Of a DNA stretch of 64,000 nt, positions 1-11,114 are shown piece after piece; position 1 is the first letter of the stretch; the number at the start of each line of letters is the position of its first letter. The notes under the pieces are model-generated. The model had not been told where the DNA came from. It saw only the letters and a program-made list of their open reading frames with translations, and searched no databases. The translations under genes were made by a program, and so were the position numbers. The stretch comes from Melastoma dodecandrum (taxonomy: Eukaryota > Streptophyta > Magnoliopsida > Myrtales > Melastomataceae), in contig JARUPY010000290.1 of assembly GCA_029817715.1 (NCBI GenBank), forward strand, positions 3,596,001 through 3,660,000, written 5' to 3'.

Positions 1-266
1 CTAGGGTGCAGTGCAGAAGAATGGAGAAAAGGAGAAATGGATGAAAAAATGCTTGAGCTTGCAGAGAATGGCTGAATGAAGAGTTCTTGCTCCGTTAAAA
101 TTGTTTGTAGTTTACTTAAATTGACATAAGCCCAAAATGACATGTTTTGTAAATAGTTATACGAATTCGTTAGGGTGTTCACAGGTCGTACGATAGAGGA
201 CAACTGAGGTATATAGGGGTTTTTCCCCACTAACAGAAATGTGAAGCTTCTCCTTGTTTGGTAGAA
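1..266 (+). repeat. 5' LTR of the Copia element, left edge cut by the window
   Basis: This stretch matches 5433-5696 over nearly its whole length with scattered substitutions. Shared landmarks are the block around ttgtagtttacttaaattga and the purine/pyrimidine tract ending in aagcttctcc. The element's primer site begins at 267, which fixes the LTR end at or just before 266. Confidence 0.8.
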
Positions 267-278
267 TGGTATTAGAGC
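267..278 (+). other. Primer-binding site (initiator Met-tRNA type)
   Basis: TGGTATTAGAGC differs by one base from the common plant Copia primer site TGGTATCAGAGC, which is complementary to the 3' end of initiator methionine tRNA. It directly follows the LTR. Confidence 0.75.
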
Positions 279-455
279 GTCGCTGAGCAGGATGGAGGGA
301 AGAAAGATCGACAAGGCATGTGTGGAGAGTCTGCAATCACCTTTCTATATTCACAGTTATGAGAACCAAGTAGCCCCTATAGTAACCCCTGAGTTAGATG
401 AATGAAACTATAATTCATGGAGGTCGTCGTTTGAGTTAGCTTTGTCCATACGGAA

Positions 456-531
456 CAAGCCCATGCCTTTCTTCATCCATTTCTCTTTTTCTTCTTGAGT
501 CTGCACTGCACCTTGGTGCTTCCCACTGACA
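456..531 (-). repeat. Inverted 76 bp fragment of the Copia LTR start
   Basis: The reverse complement of this stretch aligns with the first 76 bp of the 3' LTR (5420-5495), including the TGTCAG start and the gaagaaaaagagaaatgg block. It sits between the leader and the reverse transcriptase region, where gag, protease and integrase should be. This points to a rearrangement, such as aberrant reverse transcription or insertion of a second copy, that replaced the front of the polyprotein. Confidence 0.8.
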
Positions 532-564
532 ACCAACCTAGAGCCTCAAACAAACAACCAAGCT

Positions 565-1820
565 AAGGGCATACCTCATTGGCAAGAAGCCATGGCGGCT
601 GAGCTGCAGGCCTTGCAAGATAACAACACATGGGATGTGGTCCCTCTACCGGCCAATAAAAGAGCAGTTGGCCATAAGTGGGTCTACAAGGTGAAACTCC
701 ATGCCAATGGGACTGTTGAAAGATGCAAGGCAAGATTAGTGGCGAAGGAATATACTCAATGAGAAGGGATTGATCATCAAGATACATTCAGCCCGGTGGC
801 AAAGCACACCTTAGTTTGTACTTTTTTTGCCTTACCAACCATAGAGGGATGGCATCTCCGACAGTTTGATATACACAATGCATTCCTCAATGGGGACCTT
901 CATGAAGAAGTATATATGCAAGCACCACCAGGTGTTGTGCTTTAGGGGGAGTACAGTAGCTATAAGCTGGTATGCAAACTGAGAAAATCACTATATGGTC
1001 TCAAGCAAGCTTCGAGGCAATGGAATTTCAAGCTGACAGAATGTTTACTGTCATATGGTTTCCAACAGTCAAAGGCAGATTACTCCTTGTTTACAAGGAA
1101 GAGTGAGGAAGGTTTTGTGGCAATCTTGGTTTATGTTGATGACATGGCAATAGCTAGTTCTACAGCAAGAGGTATCATAGATTTGCTGATGCTTTCGCAG
1201 CTCCACTTTAAGGTGAGAGATTTGGGAGATTTAAAATATTTCCTTGGTCTTGAGGTTGCAAGATCGAAGCAGGGCATTTTCATGTCACAAAGAGGATACT
1301 GGAGGACCAAGGAAAACTTGTAGCAAAACCCAGTTCTGTACCAATGATTCCGAATGTTAAGTTGAGTAAGGAAGGGGAAACTCCAGAGGTGAATCCAACT
1401 GAATATAGACAAGTAGTTGGCAGATTAATCTACCTGGGCTTTACCAGGCCAGACATTACCCATGTAGTTCACATCCTGGCACCGTATATGGATAAGCCAA
1501 GAACAGAGCATATGCAGGCCATATGCTACATTCTTAGATACCTCAAGGGAACACCTGAAACATGGATCATGTTCTCAAGTGCTTCGAAGAAACAGTTGCA
1601 GGCATACTGGGATAGTGACTAGGGAGGCTACGTGGATACAAGGAAATCGACCATAGGTTTCTGCATTTTTATTGGGCTCACTCATTAGTTGGAAGGCTAA
1701 GAAACAAGCCAAAGTGTCGAGGAGCTCGATAGAAGCAGAATATAGATCGATCGCAGCGACTACAACAGAGTTGCCCTAGTTGATAACAACGCTGAAAGAC
1801 TTTGGAGTAGTGCAAGAATG
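565..1820 (+). pseudogene. Copia reverse transcriptase and start of RNase H, with stops and a frameshift
   Basis: Conceptual translation gives the Copia reverse transcriptase landmarks: a WKWVYK-like block (here HKWVYKVK), KARLVAK, the FDIHNAFLNGDL stretch, SLYGLKQA, and the catalytic YVDD at about 1132-1143. Stops interrupt the frame near 762 and 944, and the frame shifts between about 1320 and 1345. After that come the RLIYL...RPDI and LRYLKGT blocks that lead into RNase H. Another stop lies near 1620. The frame is cut at 1825 by the nested insertion and resumes at 5159. Confidence 0.85.
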
Positions 1821-1825
1821 CCCGT

Positions 1826-4800
1826 TGTACGCGGGCCCTCCGGCCTAGCACGCGCGATGACGGTTCGAGCAACCCGAGGATCCGGGCCCGCTCCTCGAGG
1901 CCTAATACGGTCGGTGTCGCGACTCGAACGTCGGACGCTGCGGAAGGGCACCGGGTTGAATCCTCCCTTGATACGCGAACGGATCTGCGGGACGTTTCGC
2001 CAACCATCTCCAGTTCCCTGAAGGTGGCAAGCGAAAAGCTGCGTTAAGACCTCGCTCAGGAATTTTGGGGAAGGCTCAAGGAGCGGCTCGGTCTGCCGTC
2101 ACCTCATCCTAAATTGCTCCGAAAAATGGGTGTAGTTTAATTTTAACTTTGGAAAACTTTGTTCGGATTCGCCACAGACTTAGTTAAAAACGGTGTGATT
2201 TTAAGTCGGAAAAAATCAGAGTTTGGATTCGGGGATTCCTATTCACTAACCTTCGTTTTTTTCTAAAACATGCGAAAGGGTGGCGATTTGTCCAAAAAAG
2301 TTTAACTTTTGATTGACGGGTGTTGGACCCGATCCGGGAATAGGCCGGACTTTTATCGACGTTTTAACGGGCGTTGGACCTGAATTTAGGTTTGTTTGAT
2401 TAAAACAAACATGCGACGTAATCCTAAAAGTCTAAACAAGCGTGCAATCACAAGCAAGTATTTAGATAAAAAGGGCGGGGAAGGGCGGTGATTGCGGGCC
2501 TATACACAAGTGGGCTTTAAACAAAATTCGGGGAGGCCCCCACCTCCCCTTTGTACCTTTGATTGAAGGTCGGGGCCGCTTTAAACCTTCGAGCCCGTGG
2601 TTTTTAGACCGGGGTAGATCCACGCGGCTTGATACACGTGCCTTCGAGTTAATCTTTGAAATGTTGAAGTTGATCTTCGAGGATTAAGTGCTCGATGTAC
2701 ATGCAAAGAAAACAAAGAAGTTGTCAGAAAGTCCTAATTTAAATCGAAGTAAATAATTAAGACTTAATGAAATAAGAGTGATACTTACGGGGCGTTGTGA
2801 GCCGGTTGATGTCGATCATCCGCGTCTCGAAGGATGACATTCATTGATAGTAATTTCCTCGTTGTTTTACATGTAAAACAGGGAAAGGAAGAGATGTGCA
2901 AAGCCTTTAGTAACGGTTAAATTGACGTAAATTTAACCGAACCGAAACAGTAAGGCATGACTTACCGTTAGAAATGGTTGAGTTAAATGGGGCATTTTGT
3001 ACCCCGTTGATGTCGATATCCCGTGATGTCGCGAGGTAATATTCCTTTGTAGTCAATTCTCGTTGTTTTTCCATGCAAAACAGAGAAGAGGATGGGACAA
3101 TAATATATGTCCGAATTTAAATAAAACTTAATCTAACTGAATCAATAAGACATGACTTAAGTTCGTTATTTTTTTTTTTATGGAAAGAGGGAATAAAAAG
3201 GATACATGTATCACCTTTTTTAAGAAAAGTCAACTGAAAAGATATGTCCCACTGTTTCGAAATAATTGTGCACGTTCTTTTTTGTAGTCTAAAAAAAAAA
3301 ACTCTTCTCGCGGTGTTTCAATGCAAACAAACCAAGGGAAAAGTCTGAGACTGCTAACTGAAAAGGATATAATTATAGCACAGAAACTTGTTCGTACAAA
3401 TGAAAATTTGTTCTCACAGTTAAATAACGTAAAAAAAAAAAGCATAACAAGTTCGTGACTATTTTATAATCAGAAAAATATAGAGCATGATTGAGTGTAG
3501 GTAAGATTAACATCGTCACATGCCTTCAAAATAAAACAATATGTAAATTACTTAAAATGCCCAAGGCTAGATTCAATATGATGTGAACACAATTCACGGG
3601 ATCAAATAAATTAATAAAGGTAAACAAATAGATCAATTTCTATTAAATAAAATAAAAAAAAATAAGCAATCAGAAAGTTTCAACGTGGGGCAAACCTTCG
3701 TGAGAGCATATTTAGACAGCAAACCTTCGTGGATGCTTGTGCGTCCCGGACAGCTGATGGCGTCGGGGAGCTGACAACGTCTCTGCCCATCGGGCCAGAG
3801 ATAAAGAAACGCGAAACGTCGCTTCCGTCAATGGGAGAGATGCGAAATATGGCCACTACCGGCGACGTGGACGTTCATGGCTAACCCGCTCCATCTTTGG
3901 GGAAGGGCGAGCAAAGACTCCAAAGGGGATGTAGCCGCTGCTGGTACGAGTCGTTCATCCTCCTGAATTACTAACCTACAGGTAGGCGAACGTGTTGGAA
4001 CATAAAAGGGCTTCCCGCAGTGCAGATGTGCAGCCGCGAGAAGTGAAGGTATGGATATGTGGCGACTTTCTTCGAGGGGGGGCTGGTTCGGGATGACTGG
4101 GGACTCAAAGCTTCTGCTTCCGCTCTCGCCGCCGGGTTTGAGCTGGTCGAGAAGGGGGGATTTCCGTGCCGTCGAAGAGTCGGACCTACCTTGGGGCTCG
4201 ACTGTACGGATAGTGATGGTAGGAGGCGAGGTTCGGTCGTCGTCCTGATATTTTTAGGAGTGTCCTCCTCCTGCCGAAAAGAACGCTACCCCTCTTTTTA
4301 AATGAAATAGCAAGAACTAAAGATGAGATGGAGGGAAGTATCTCGGGAAGGCTGTCCAAGAGATAAGAACCCTATTTCTCGAACCCCCCGTTCCTCTTTA
4401 TAGTAACGCTCTAAGTCAGAATCCGGGCTAGAAGCGGTGCGCGCGTGCGCCGCTCAATTGTCGACCCGCGGTAAGGGCAACCCCCAAGGGCACGTGTCTT
4501 TGAAGTGATGGTGCCGTGCGCCGTAATGGGGTAACGTTGCCTTTTTTCTCCTGTCAACTTTGGACACAGAAGAAATATAGCATTCGGGCTATTTTCTGAC
4601 AATTTTATATTTTCCAGAATTGCTGGGTGTGGGATCGTCATCATGTGCCTCTTTCTCTTTGTCGAAGTGACTAAGGAGGGGGAGGATTGAAAAAGGGTGC
4701 TACGATCATCATTGTTGATGAAGGAATGGATAAGTTCGAGCCCCCCCCATTGAGGAATGATTTTTATAAATTCGTGGCTATATTTGCGCTAAACAAAGGA

Positions 4801-5158
4801 TAACCCTCCTTGTGGGTTTAAAAAAGGACAGGATTAATTCTAATTAATTAAGAAGTGAGTTCGAAATAGACTTGGTTTATAAAGTGTCACCGATCATGTT
4901 CGGTGAACGTTAAAATAGATTTCGACGAGATACAACCAACATTATAAACATGTGTAATATTTGTTAAAATTTGTCTAACAAGCATTATCAGTCATGTTTA
5001 ATTAGTTCCAAGTCTAATTTAAATTTATTTCCACGTGATTAAAATTTAATAAATGTCGGTTAGTAACGTCGCGAAATTAATCGATTTTGTCAACCGTTTC
5101 AACTTCAAGAACTCACCTAATACATGTATCATGCAACTCACAATTTGGGGGATTTACA
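1826..5158. mobile_element. Nested 3.3 kb insertion with TG...CA ends, probably a solo LTR
   Basis: The inserted segment begins TGTACGCG and ends ATTTACA. It is flanked by CCCGT (1821-1825) and CCCGG (5159-5163), which fits a 5 bp target-site duplication with one later change. Removing the segment puts the two flanking RNase H pieces back in one reading frame, which fixes the ends. I see no transposase or polyprotein inside. TG/CA ends plus a 5 bp duplication are typical of LTR elements, and the length with no internal coding region suggests a solo LTR of a large, Ty3-like family. Orientation is unknown. The family is an inference. Confidence 0.65.
2780..3170. repeat. Diverged tandem repeat of about 215 bp inside the nested insertion
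   Basis: Two successive units share the order gttgatgtcgat, a cgaggt/cgaagga block, ttcctcgttgttttncatg, aaaacagngaag, and a gacttanttta-like tail. They start near 2795 and 3005. Such short tandem arrays are common in long LTRs and their untranslated regions. Confidence 0.5.
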
Positions 5159-5384
5159 CCCGGTACCTCTTTATTGTGATAATCGGTATGTTATACACCT
5201 CAACAGAAATCCAATGTTCAATGAAAGAAGAAAACACTTGAAAATTGATCTTCACTTTGTTAAAGACAAGGTGATGGAAGGAGTTGTGGATGTGAAGTAT
5301 GTTAGAACAGATTATCAACCTGCAAACCTATTTACCAAGGCGCTTCACCCGGAGAGATTTCAGTTCTTATTAAGCAAGATGTGA
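5159..5384 (+). pseudogene. Copia RNase H C-terminal part
   Basis: The frame continues that of 565-1820 and shows the Copia RNase H end: a YCDN block, a HLKIDLHFVKDKV-type helix, the DVKYVRT stretch and a terminal ADxxTK-like motif (here ANLFTKAL). It stops at 5382-5384. A purine-rich tract at 5411-5419, just before the 3' LTR, is a likely polypurine tract. Confidence 0.85.
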
Positions 5385-5419
5385 TTGTATGATATTCATA
5401 CATCCCATCTCGAGGGGAG

Positions 5420-5696
5420 TGTCAGCGGGAAGCATCAAGGTGTAGTGCATAAGAAAGAAGAAAAAGAGAAATGGATGAAGAAAGGCATGGGCTTGCATAG
5501 AAGGGCTGAAGGAAAAGTTCTTGATCCTTAAAATTATTTGTAGTTTACTTAAATTGACATAAGCCCAAAATTGCATGGTTTGTAAATAGTTATACGAATT
5601 AGTTAAGATGTAAACAGGTCGTAAGATAGAGGACGACAGAGGAATATAGGGGATTTTTCCCCACTAACAGAAATGAGAAAAGCTTCTCCTTCTTCT
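5420..5696 (+). repeat. 3' LTR of the Copia element
   Basis: It starts TGTCAGCGGG directly after the purine tract and matches the partial 5' LTR at 1-266 up to aagcttctcc near 5696. The exact 3' end is uncertain because the two copies diverge at the end. Confidence 0.75.
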
Positions 5697-5868
5697 TTAT
5701 CTTCTTCGTCATCTTCTCTGTGAAGAAGAGGAATGGCCATGCCCAGACTGTCCTCCCATCCCTTCTTCTTTACATAGGCTTGTGGCATAGAATTATTGTT
5801 GTTGAACAACCTGCACACCTCCTGCCCGAGCATGACTGTCGTCATCCTGAAGACGTCCCCAGGACACC

Positions 5869-6054
5869 CGCGAAATCACCTCCGCCTGCATGAGCTTCTG
5901 TTTCTTCCAGGTGATCAACCACGGGGTGCCAGGGGAAGCCGTGGACGGGATTCGCGGCCAGTTTCTTCGACCTGCCGACGGAGGAGAAGCTGAAGCTTTG
6001 TGCACTCCAACGATCCGTCGAGGACGACGGGGCTGTCGACGTGAAGAATGAGAA
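5869..6054 (+). pseudogene. Fragment of a 2-oxoglutarate/Fe(II) dioxygenase, N-terminal domain, frameshifted
   Basis: Translation gives a stretch containing FFQVINHGVPGEAVDGIRGQ, and after a one-base frame change FFDLPTEEKLKL. These are the hallmark of the non-haem dioxygenase N-terminal domain (DIOX_N) found in flavonoid, gibberellin and DMR6-like oxygenases. The frame change falls near 5960. No catalytic HxD...H domain follows, because the sequence turns non-coding before the COMT gene. The retrotransposon lies immediately upstream, so the rest of the gene was probably lost or displaced by it. The subfamily cannot be told. Confidence 0.7.
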
Positions 6055-6342
6055 GGTGCATTATCTGTATTATTTTATTATTACGTCATAGGTCACGGGT
6101 GACGTATTACCGTACCACGTCACGTGTCATATGTTCAATTGGATATGCTGCGATTGGAACCTCGATCAGCAGCAATGCTTGGAACTCTTTAGGAACGAGA
6201 GGAGTTGGGCCGTTTTGCGACATCCGATGTAAGATGAGATTGATTTAGATTATTAATTTGATACAAGAGATTCAAGCACAAAATCACAATTCAAATCCAT
6301 CACTCCAAACACATCGTAAAGTTGTACGACATTTTCGTGGTT

Positions 6343-7738
6343 TTAGGGCTTCTTGAGGAACTCCATGATGTAGCAGCCATACGCACTGCATGCGACGCGG
6401 AATCCTGGGAACCCGGCCCCCTTCGCGAGGGCCGCAAACTCTTTCTCCGTCCTTTCCTTACCACCGGGGTTGTGTGCCAACATGATGCAGTCAACGTGAT
6501 ACACCAACTTCGTCTCCACGGAGGGGTCAGGGGTCTCGGGGAGGAGGCTCTCTGCGATGATCACCTTCCCATTCTCAGGCAGAGCGTCGTAGCAGTTCTT
6601 CAGGACCTTTAGGCAGTGCGCATCGCTCCAGTCATGGCATATCCACTGCAAAAAGGCGGACACATACGTGATTTCACTAAACGTTTCATAGCATGGCTAG
6701 GCCAAACCTGACCGAATCGGACCGACCTTCATGAAGATGGCGTCGCCCTTGGGGACGCTCACGAACATGTCGCCTCCGACGTGCTCCACACGAGGAAGAG
6801 CCGGGGCATCTTCAATCACGTGAGGCAAGTCGAAGTTAATGCCTTTGATCGATGGGTACTTGGAAACGATCATGCTAAGGATGGCCCCTGTGCCGCCGCC
6901 GACGTCGACCACGGTGTTGAGCCCCTCGAAGCCCTTGTACGTCTCGAGGATCTTCTTCATCATGATGGCGGAGTGCTCGTGCATCCCGCGGTTGAACACC
7001 TTGTTGAACCTGAGGTCCGTGCCGTGGTACTCGAACGCCGTCATGCCGTAGGCCTTGTTGAAGGGGATCCCGCCGTCGAGGACGGCCTCCTTCAGGTAGT
7101 ACCTGGCGAACGTTCATCGCTCATTATTAACCCAAAACAAGTGAAGTAAGCAGTCATATATTATATGATTGTTCACTAAAGTCGGCCTAGGCCCACCAGT
7201 CAATGGATTTAAATCTGTCACCATCCCGACCAACTGAACCTCAAATCCATTGTTGTCCGACATGTTCCAACTAAACCTTAGTGTTTGTTTGAAGGCGATC
7301 AGTATTATACCAGCTCTCCATGAGTACTTTGTCCTGGTTCATGAGGCAGAGCGGGGCGACCGACACCCCATCCTCGTTCCTGGTCAGGAACTTGGCAACG
7401 GGGCTGAGGCCGTAGGCGTGCTCGGACTTGCCACAGGGGAGGTCGTGAGACGTGCACGTCAGGATCTTGTAGGAGGCGAGGAGCCTGAGGATGCGTTCCA
7501 GCATGACGGGGGCATCGGGGTTGGTGGTGGGGAGGCAGGAGGCGACCTTGGAAGGGGAAAGGCGAGCTCCTGGGCCGGCCCTGGAGATGATCTCAAGGAG
7601 GTCGAGCTCGATGGCGGACTTGAGGACCATGGGGATGATGGAGCCGCTGACGAGCTGCATGGCGTAGAGGATGGCCTCTTCTTCTTGGGAGACCTTCACG
7701 GGCGTCACCTGTGTAGCGGCTTCTCCTGTCGAACCCAT
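6343..7738 (-). CDS. COMT: Caffeic acid 3-O-methyltransferase (COMT-like), 3 exons
   Basis: Exons (minus): 7738-7311, 7102-6727, 6645-6343, with GT-AG introns, giving about 368 residues, close to the usual 365. The enzyme transfers methyl from S-adenosylmethionine to caffeoyl or 5-hydroxyconiferyl substrates in cytosolic lignin synthesis. Visible features are the dimerisation domain in exon 1 ([28 protein letters not shown]), the SAM-binding [10 protein letters not shown] and [14 protein letters not shown], the catalytic His in [10 protein letters not shown], and the late block [16 protein letters not shown]. The start is the ATG at 7738, 63 bp below a good TATA box. All phases agree and no frame errors are seen. 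It belongs to plant O-methyltransferase family 2. True COMT versus a close flavonoid or other OMT paralogue cannot be settled without a tree. Confidence 0.9.
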
Positions 7739-7800
7739 TTTTTTTTTTTTTAATTTCTAACAGGAATTCTGTTGGTGGGGATGGTCGATCGCAGGTGGGC

Positions 7801-7807
7801 TTTTATA
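7801..7807 (-). promoter_or_regulatory. TATA box of the COMT-like gene
   Basis: TATAAAA on the minus strand, 63-69 bp upstream of the ATG. This predicts transcription starting near 7770 and a short 5' UTR. Confidence 0.65.
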
Positions 7808-7839
7808 CCGTAAAGGTTGTTGGGGCGGGGGGTGGGTTG

Positions 7840-7846
7840 ACCAACC
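7840..7846 (+). promoter_or_regulatory. AC-II-type MYB site in the COMT-like promoter
   Basis: ACCAACC matches the AC-II element, a binding site for lignin-type R2R3-MYB factors in phenylpropanoid promoters. It lies about 35 bp upstream of the TATA box. A TTGACC W-box core overlaps it at 7837-7842. Occurrence by chance is possible for a 7-mer, but the position fits. Confidence 0.5.
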
Positions 7847-8346
7847 CCCAAGTAATTAATACTTATTGTTTGTTAATTATTGTAATTAGGTGGGTGTTGG
7901 ATTGGAAAGGAGTCACCCCACTGTTGTTTGAGTTTTTGTTGAATTAATGAATGTAATGTATGATTGGTGGGTGGGGGCGGAGGGAATTAATATTAAATAC
8001 ATAGAAAGAATATCCTTAAAACACCTCGTCATCCTCCTCCTCCTCCAACAAATACTATTCCCATTTATAGAAGTTAACAATAAATTCTTGTCTGGATCCC
8101 CCCCCCTCCCCCCACCACCAAAGTCAACCCCTCCCAAATGGATGGGATGTCGTTGTCACGGGGGTATCAAGACTTATTCATTTTCTTCTCCTCGTTCTTC
8201 TTCGGGAATCTCGGAACTATATATTCCTCCGAATGAAAAATAGATTAAATGAAAAATAATAATAATACGGGAGTCATTACAGAGTTCGTAAGGATAAGAG
8301 AGATCTGTCAAACAGGAATAGTATTTGCTCCTGCTCAATCACTTAG

Positions 8347-8785
8347 AGTAGGAGTTAACGAGTTATGCCGGGCTCAAACACCCTATATTCGAGCTCGGGC
8401 TAGCTTAAAAGGGTATTGGGTTTAAGCCCGGACCCGAGCTTGATCGGGCTCTTATAATCTAGCGCGAATCCAAATCCGGCTAAAAAATTTCGGCTTGAAC
8501 TTGAGCTCGAGTCTGGTCTAAAATTCTCTCTCTCCTCCTTTTTTTCTCTAGACATATAAGCTCATTTTGTATTTTTAATTCTTTTTATTATTTTTTTATA
8601 TTTATTTTTATTAATTATTTATTTATAAAATTTATAAAGCGGGACGGGCGGCTTGTCGGACCAATAAGTTGGCTCGAACCCGACTTGACTATAAGAAAAT
8701 TAGGCCCGAGTTCGAGTTCGAGTATGATAAAATTTGAAGTTTATCGAGCCAGACTCGATCCGACTCGTTAATAGTCCCAATGATT
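8347..8785. repeat. Degenerate foldback repeat, possibly hAT-like
   Basis: The left end taggagttaacgagt pairs with the right end, read on the other strand as tgggactattaacgagt. Both ends are followed by gagctcg-rich subterminal sequence (8385-8400, 8640-8765), and the middle is AT-rich. The layout resembles the clear hAT element at 42549-43485. No target-site duplication is visible and there is no coding region. Confidence 0.4.
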
Positions 8786-9763
8786 ACCTCGGGATTTTAC
8801 CCGGGAATAAACCCACTTCCCCACACCCCCCATATAGCACACCAACTTTTTTCCCATTTTTTTCGGGGAGATGATTCTTTTTTAGGCCGATAACTAAATT
8901 TTTTATCTAAAAAGAAACGAAATTATTTAAACTTATGGGGCCAATTTTGGGCCAGTAAACCTTAATGAGCCACGATCCATTTACCAGACCCATTTTTCAA
9001 TCCTTGTCCTCGCCGTTAACTTCTCCTTTAAGCTGCATCTTTTTTCGACATTTTTGCAGCCTCGTGAGAGTTTTTTTCGTAGCTGAGTGAGAGGACCAAG
9101 AGGGTGAACGACCTCAGCAGGTCGATGTACGGACACTTGAGCCCTCTTCGGAGGGTACAGAATGTGTACGCCGATGACATGCGTCGGGTGTTCCATTTGA
9201 TGGACAGATGAAGAGGGTTGATAGCTGAAGCTCCAGTAATTTCTTGCTGATCCCGATAAAAATACGTAAAATTAATTAAGATCGAACGATGAGTCAGCTG
9301 TAGGGCTGCTATTATAGGGTAAGTGGAGGATGAGATGGTAAAACAAAACTGATGTTGAAAGTTTACTATTCTACGTCAGATTTTGTTAAGGCTTTGTTTG
9401 GCTTTTGTCGAAATAAATATAAGATCGATTAAAATTAATTTTTGATAAAATTATATAAGTATATTTTGCCATAGTTCATGTATACTTTGTTAAGGAGGCA
9501 TAGAAACAATATTTAGTTTTTCTTAGTAATAAATGAAATGAAGGCACAGAGAGAAACGCTTGGGTTTTATTGATATAACATTTCACTGATAATCTCTTCA
9601 AAGATTATGAAAATAAAAAAGATTCATGCTTTCTGATTCGGACAAATTCAATTCAACACATCGGGATTAGAGAATGACATCAAATTCAACATGCGAGCAA
9701 AGATTTTAACGAAGATACGAGTACTGAGTTCTCGATCGTGAACCAATTTGGATTCGCAGGTTT
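8786..9763. other. Intergenic region with no recognised feature
   Basis: AT-rich DNA between the repeat and the 3' end of the peroxidase gene. Short open frames here lack family motifs. The last 200 bp or so probably include the peroxidase 3' UTR. Confidence 0.5.
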
Positions 9764-11029
9764 TTAGCTGTTGATCTTCCGGCAGTTGGTTCTTATTTCA
9801 CCGGCATCGCCCATCAGGACCTGAATCTGGCCCATCTTCACCATCGATGCCGCGAACTTGCTCTCCCACTGTTTCGGGTAAGCTATGTTTTTCCTTATGA
9901 GGTTCCCAGTCGCGGGGCTGGACAGCAGGGTCTCGTCCGAGGCGAACAGGCCCTTGTTGCTCAAGATGTCGATGTAGTAGTTGACGTCGAAGGTGTTTGG
10001 CGTGATCGGGTCCATTGGGACTACAAGGAAGGTGTCGTTCAAGATGACTTTAGGGTTAGGGCATTGCTTCTTCAGCTCGGTCGCGTAGCTGGGATCGAGG
10101 CTGGGGTCTTGGCTGGCTTTCGTGCTGAAGTTGTAGAGCCTGTTGTTGAATGACGTGCAGTGAGATCGGCCGATTGTGTGAGCTCCTGCGTGATGACAAG
10201 AGACGCGTTAGATTTTGCGTTCATGTGGACACATAAAATTCATTTGCCAAAGGTCTTGTGACGTTTAAAAATGTGTACCGTAAAGCGTGATGAGGTCTTC
10301 TTCCGTAAGACCCTTGCTCGTGAAGCTGGTGACAAGTTGTTGGAGCGTGTCAGTTGGCGGAGGCAAGTTTGTAAACGTATCCGTGAGGTTCGAAATGAGA
10401 CCGTCTTTCCTTCCTGCCGGAACATCGTATCCTATTCCTCCAGACTGCATTAATTTCAATCACGTCACGATTGAACTAAATATGGAACCATCTAAACGGA
10501 GAAAAACGACCGAGTGTTCTCTGTTTCACAGTGTTACTTACGAACTCCACACCATCTCTTGCGGCAAAAGCAACGATGTCGGCACACGATACGACTCCTT
10601 TGCAAACAGACTCGATCTTAGCCTTGGCCCTGTCGATGACCTCGAAGCCTCTCAAACTCGGGTTATTGATGGGGGAGTCCTTCTCGGCCGGTTTGTTCGG
10701 CGTCGAATCGAGGAGCACCGATCCGTCGCAACCCTACAAAGCACGCCGACATTTCATGTCTTCACAAATCCAGCGGTGAACACACACAAGAACGACGCCG
10801 CGGCGATCCCATAAGCACATTTTAAACTAACCCTGACGAAGCAGTCATGGAAATGGAGACGGACGAAGCCGGCTGCCAGGCCCGGGTCCTTTGTGAGGGC
10901 TTTGAAGACCTCGGCCTTGACGATAATCTCAGCAAGGTGGCATTTGTCTTGGTAGTAGCCAACCTCAAGCTGTGACGAGGCCAAGACAATAACGTTGATC
11001 AAGACAAGCGCCGCGAGGATCGTCTTCAT
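9764..11029 (-). CDS. Secreted class III peroxidase, 4 exons
   Basis: Exons (minus): 11029-10832, 10733-10542, 10444-10279, 10185-9764. The 325 residues and four-exon structure are typical of plant class III peroxidases. These haem enzymes reduce H2O2 while oxidising phenolics in the apoplast, for example in lignification or suberisation. Residues 1-20 form a signal peptide ending near SSQ. The distal His lies in [10 protein letters not shown], the Ca-binding GCDGSVLLD follows at the exon 2 start, the proximal His is in AHTIGRSHC (exon 3/4 junction), and [12 protein letters not shown] and a late [10 protein letters not shown] block are present. The conserved cysteines appear complete. Phases match at all three GT-AG junctions. 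Family certain, physiological role unknown. Confidence 0.93.
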
Positions 11030-11105
11030 GGTGTGCTCCCCCTAACGCTTCAGAGAAGAGCTCGGGTTTTGAAGTCCGACGCCTTCCCTTTATTTGACTA
11101 CTCTA

Positions 11106-11114
11106 CATATATAG
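11106..11114 (-). promoter_or_regulatory. Probable TATA box of the peroxidase gene
   Basis: CTATATATG on the minus strand, about 77-85 bp upstream of the peroxidase ATG, at the usual spacing for a start site near 11075. Confidence 0.45.

Larger units (their letters stand above)
1..5696 (+). mobile_element. Degenerate Copia-type LTR retrotransposon, interrupted by a nested element
   Basis: The window opens inside the 5' LTR, about 20 bp after its start judging from the second copy. A primer-binding site follows, then a short leader, an inverted LTR fragment, a reverse transcriptase and RNase H region, and a 3' LTR from 5420. Gag, protease and integrase are missing: only about 260 bp separate the primer site from the reverse transcriptase part. 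The coding part has in-frame stops and a frame change, so the copy is dead. A 3.3 kb insertion at 1826-5158 splits the RNase H region. The 5' target-site duplication lies outside the window, so the element boundary cannot be confirmed on that side. Confidence 0.85.

Noticed and set aside
6781..7753. Long plus-strand open frames across the COMT gene
   Set aside because: Shadows of the GC-rich minus-strand exons.
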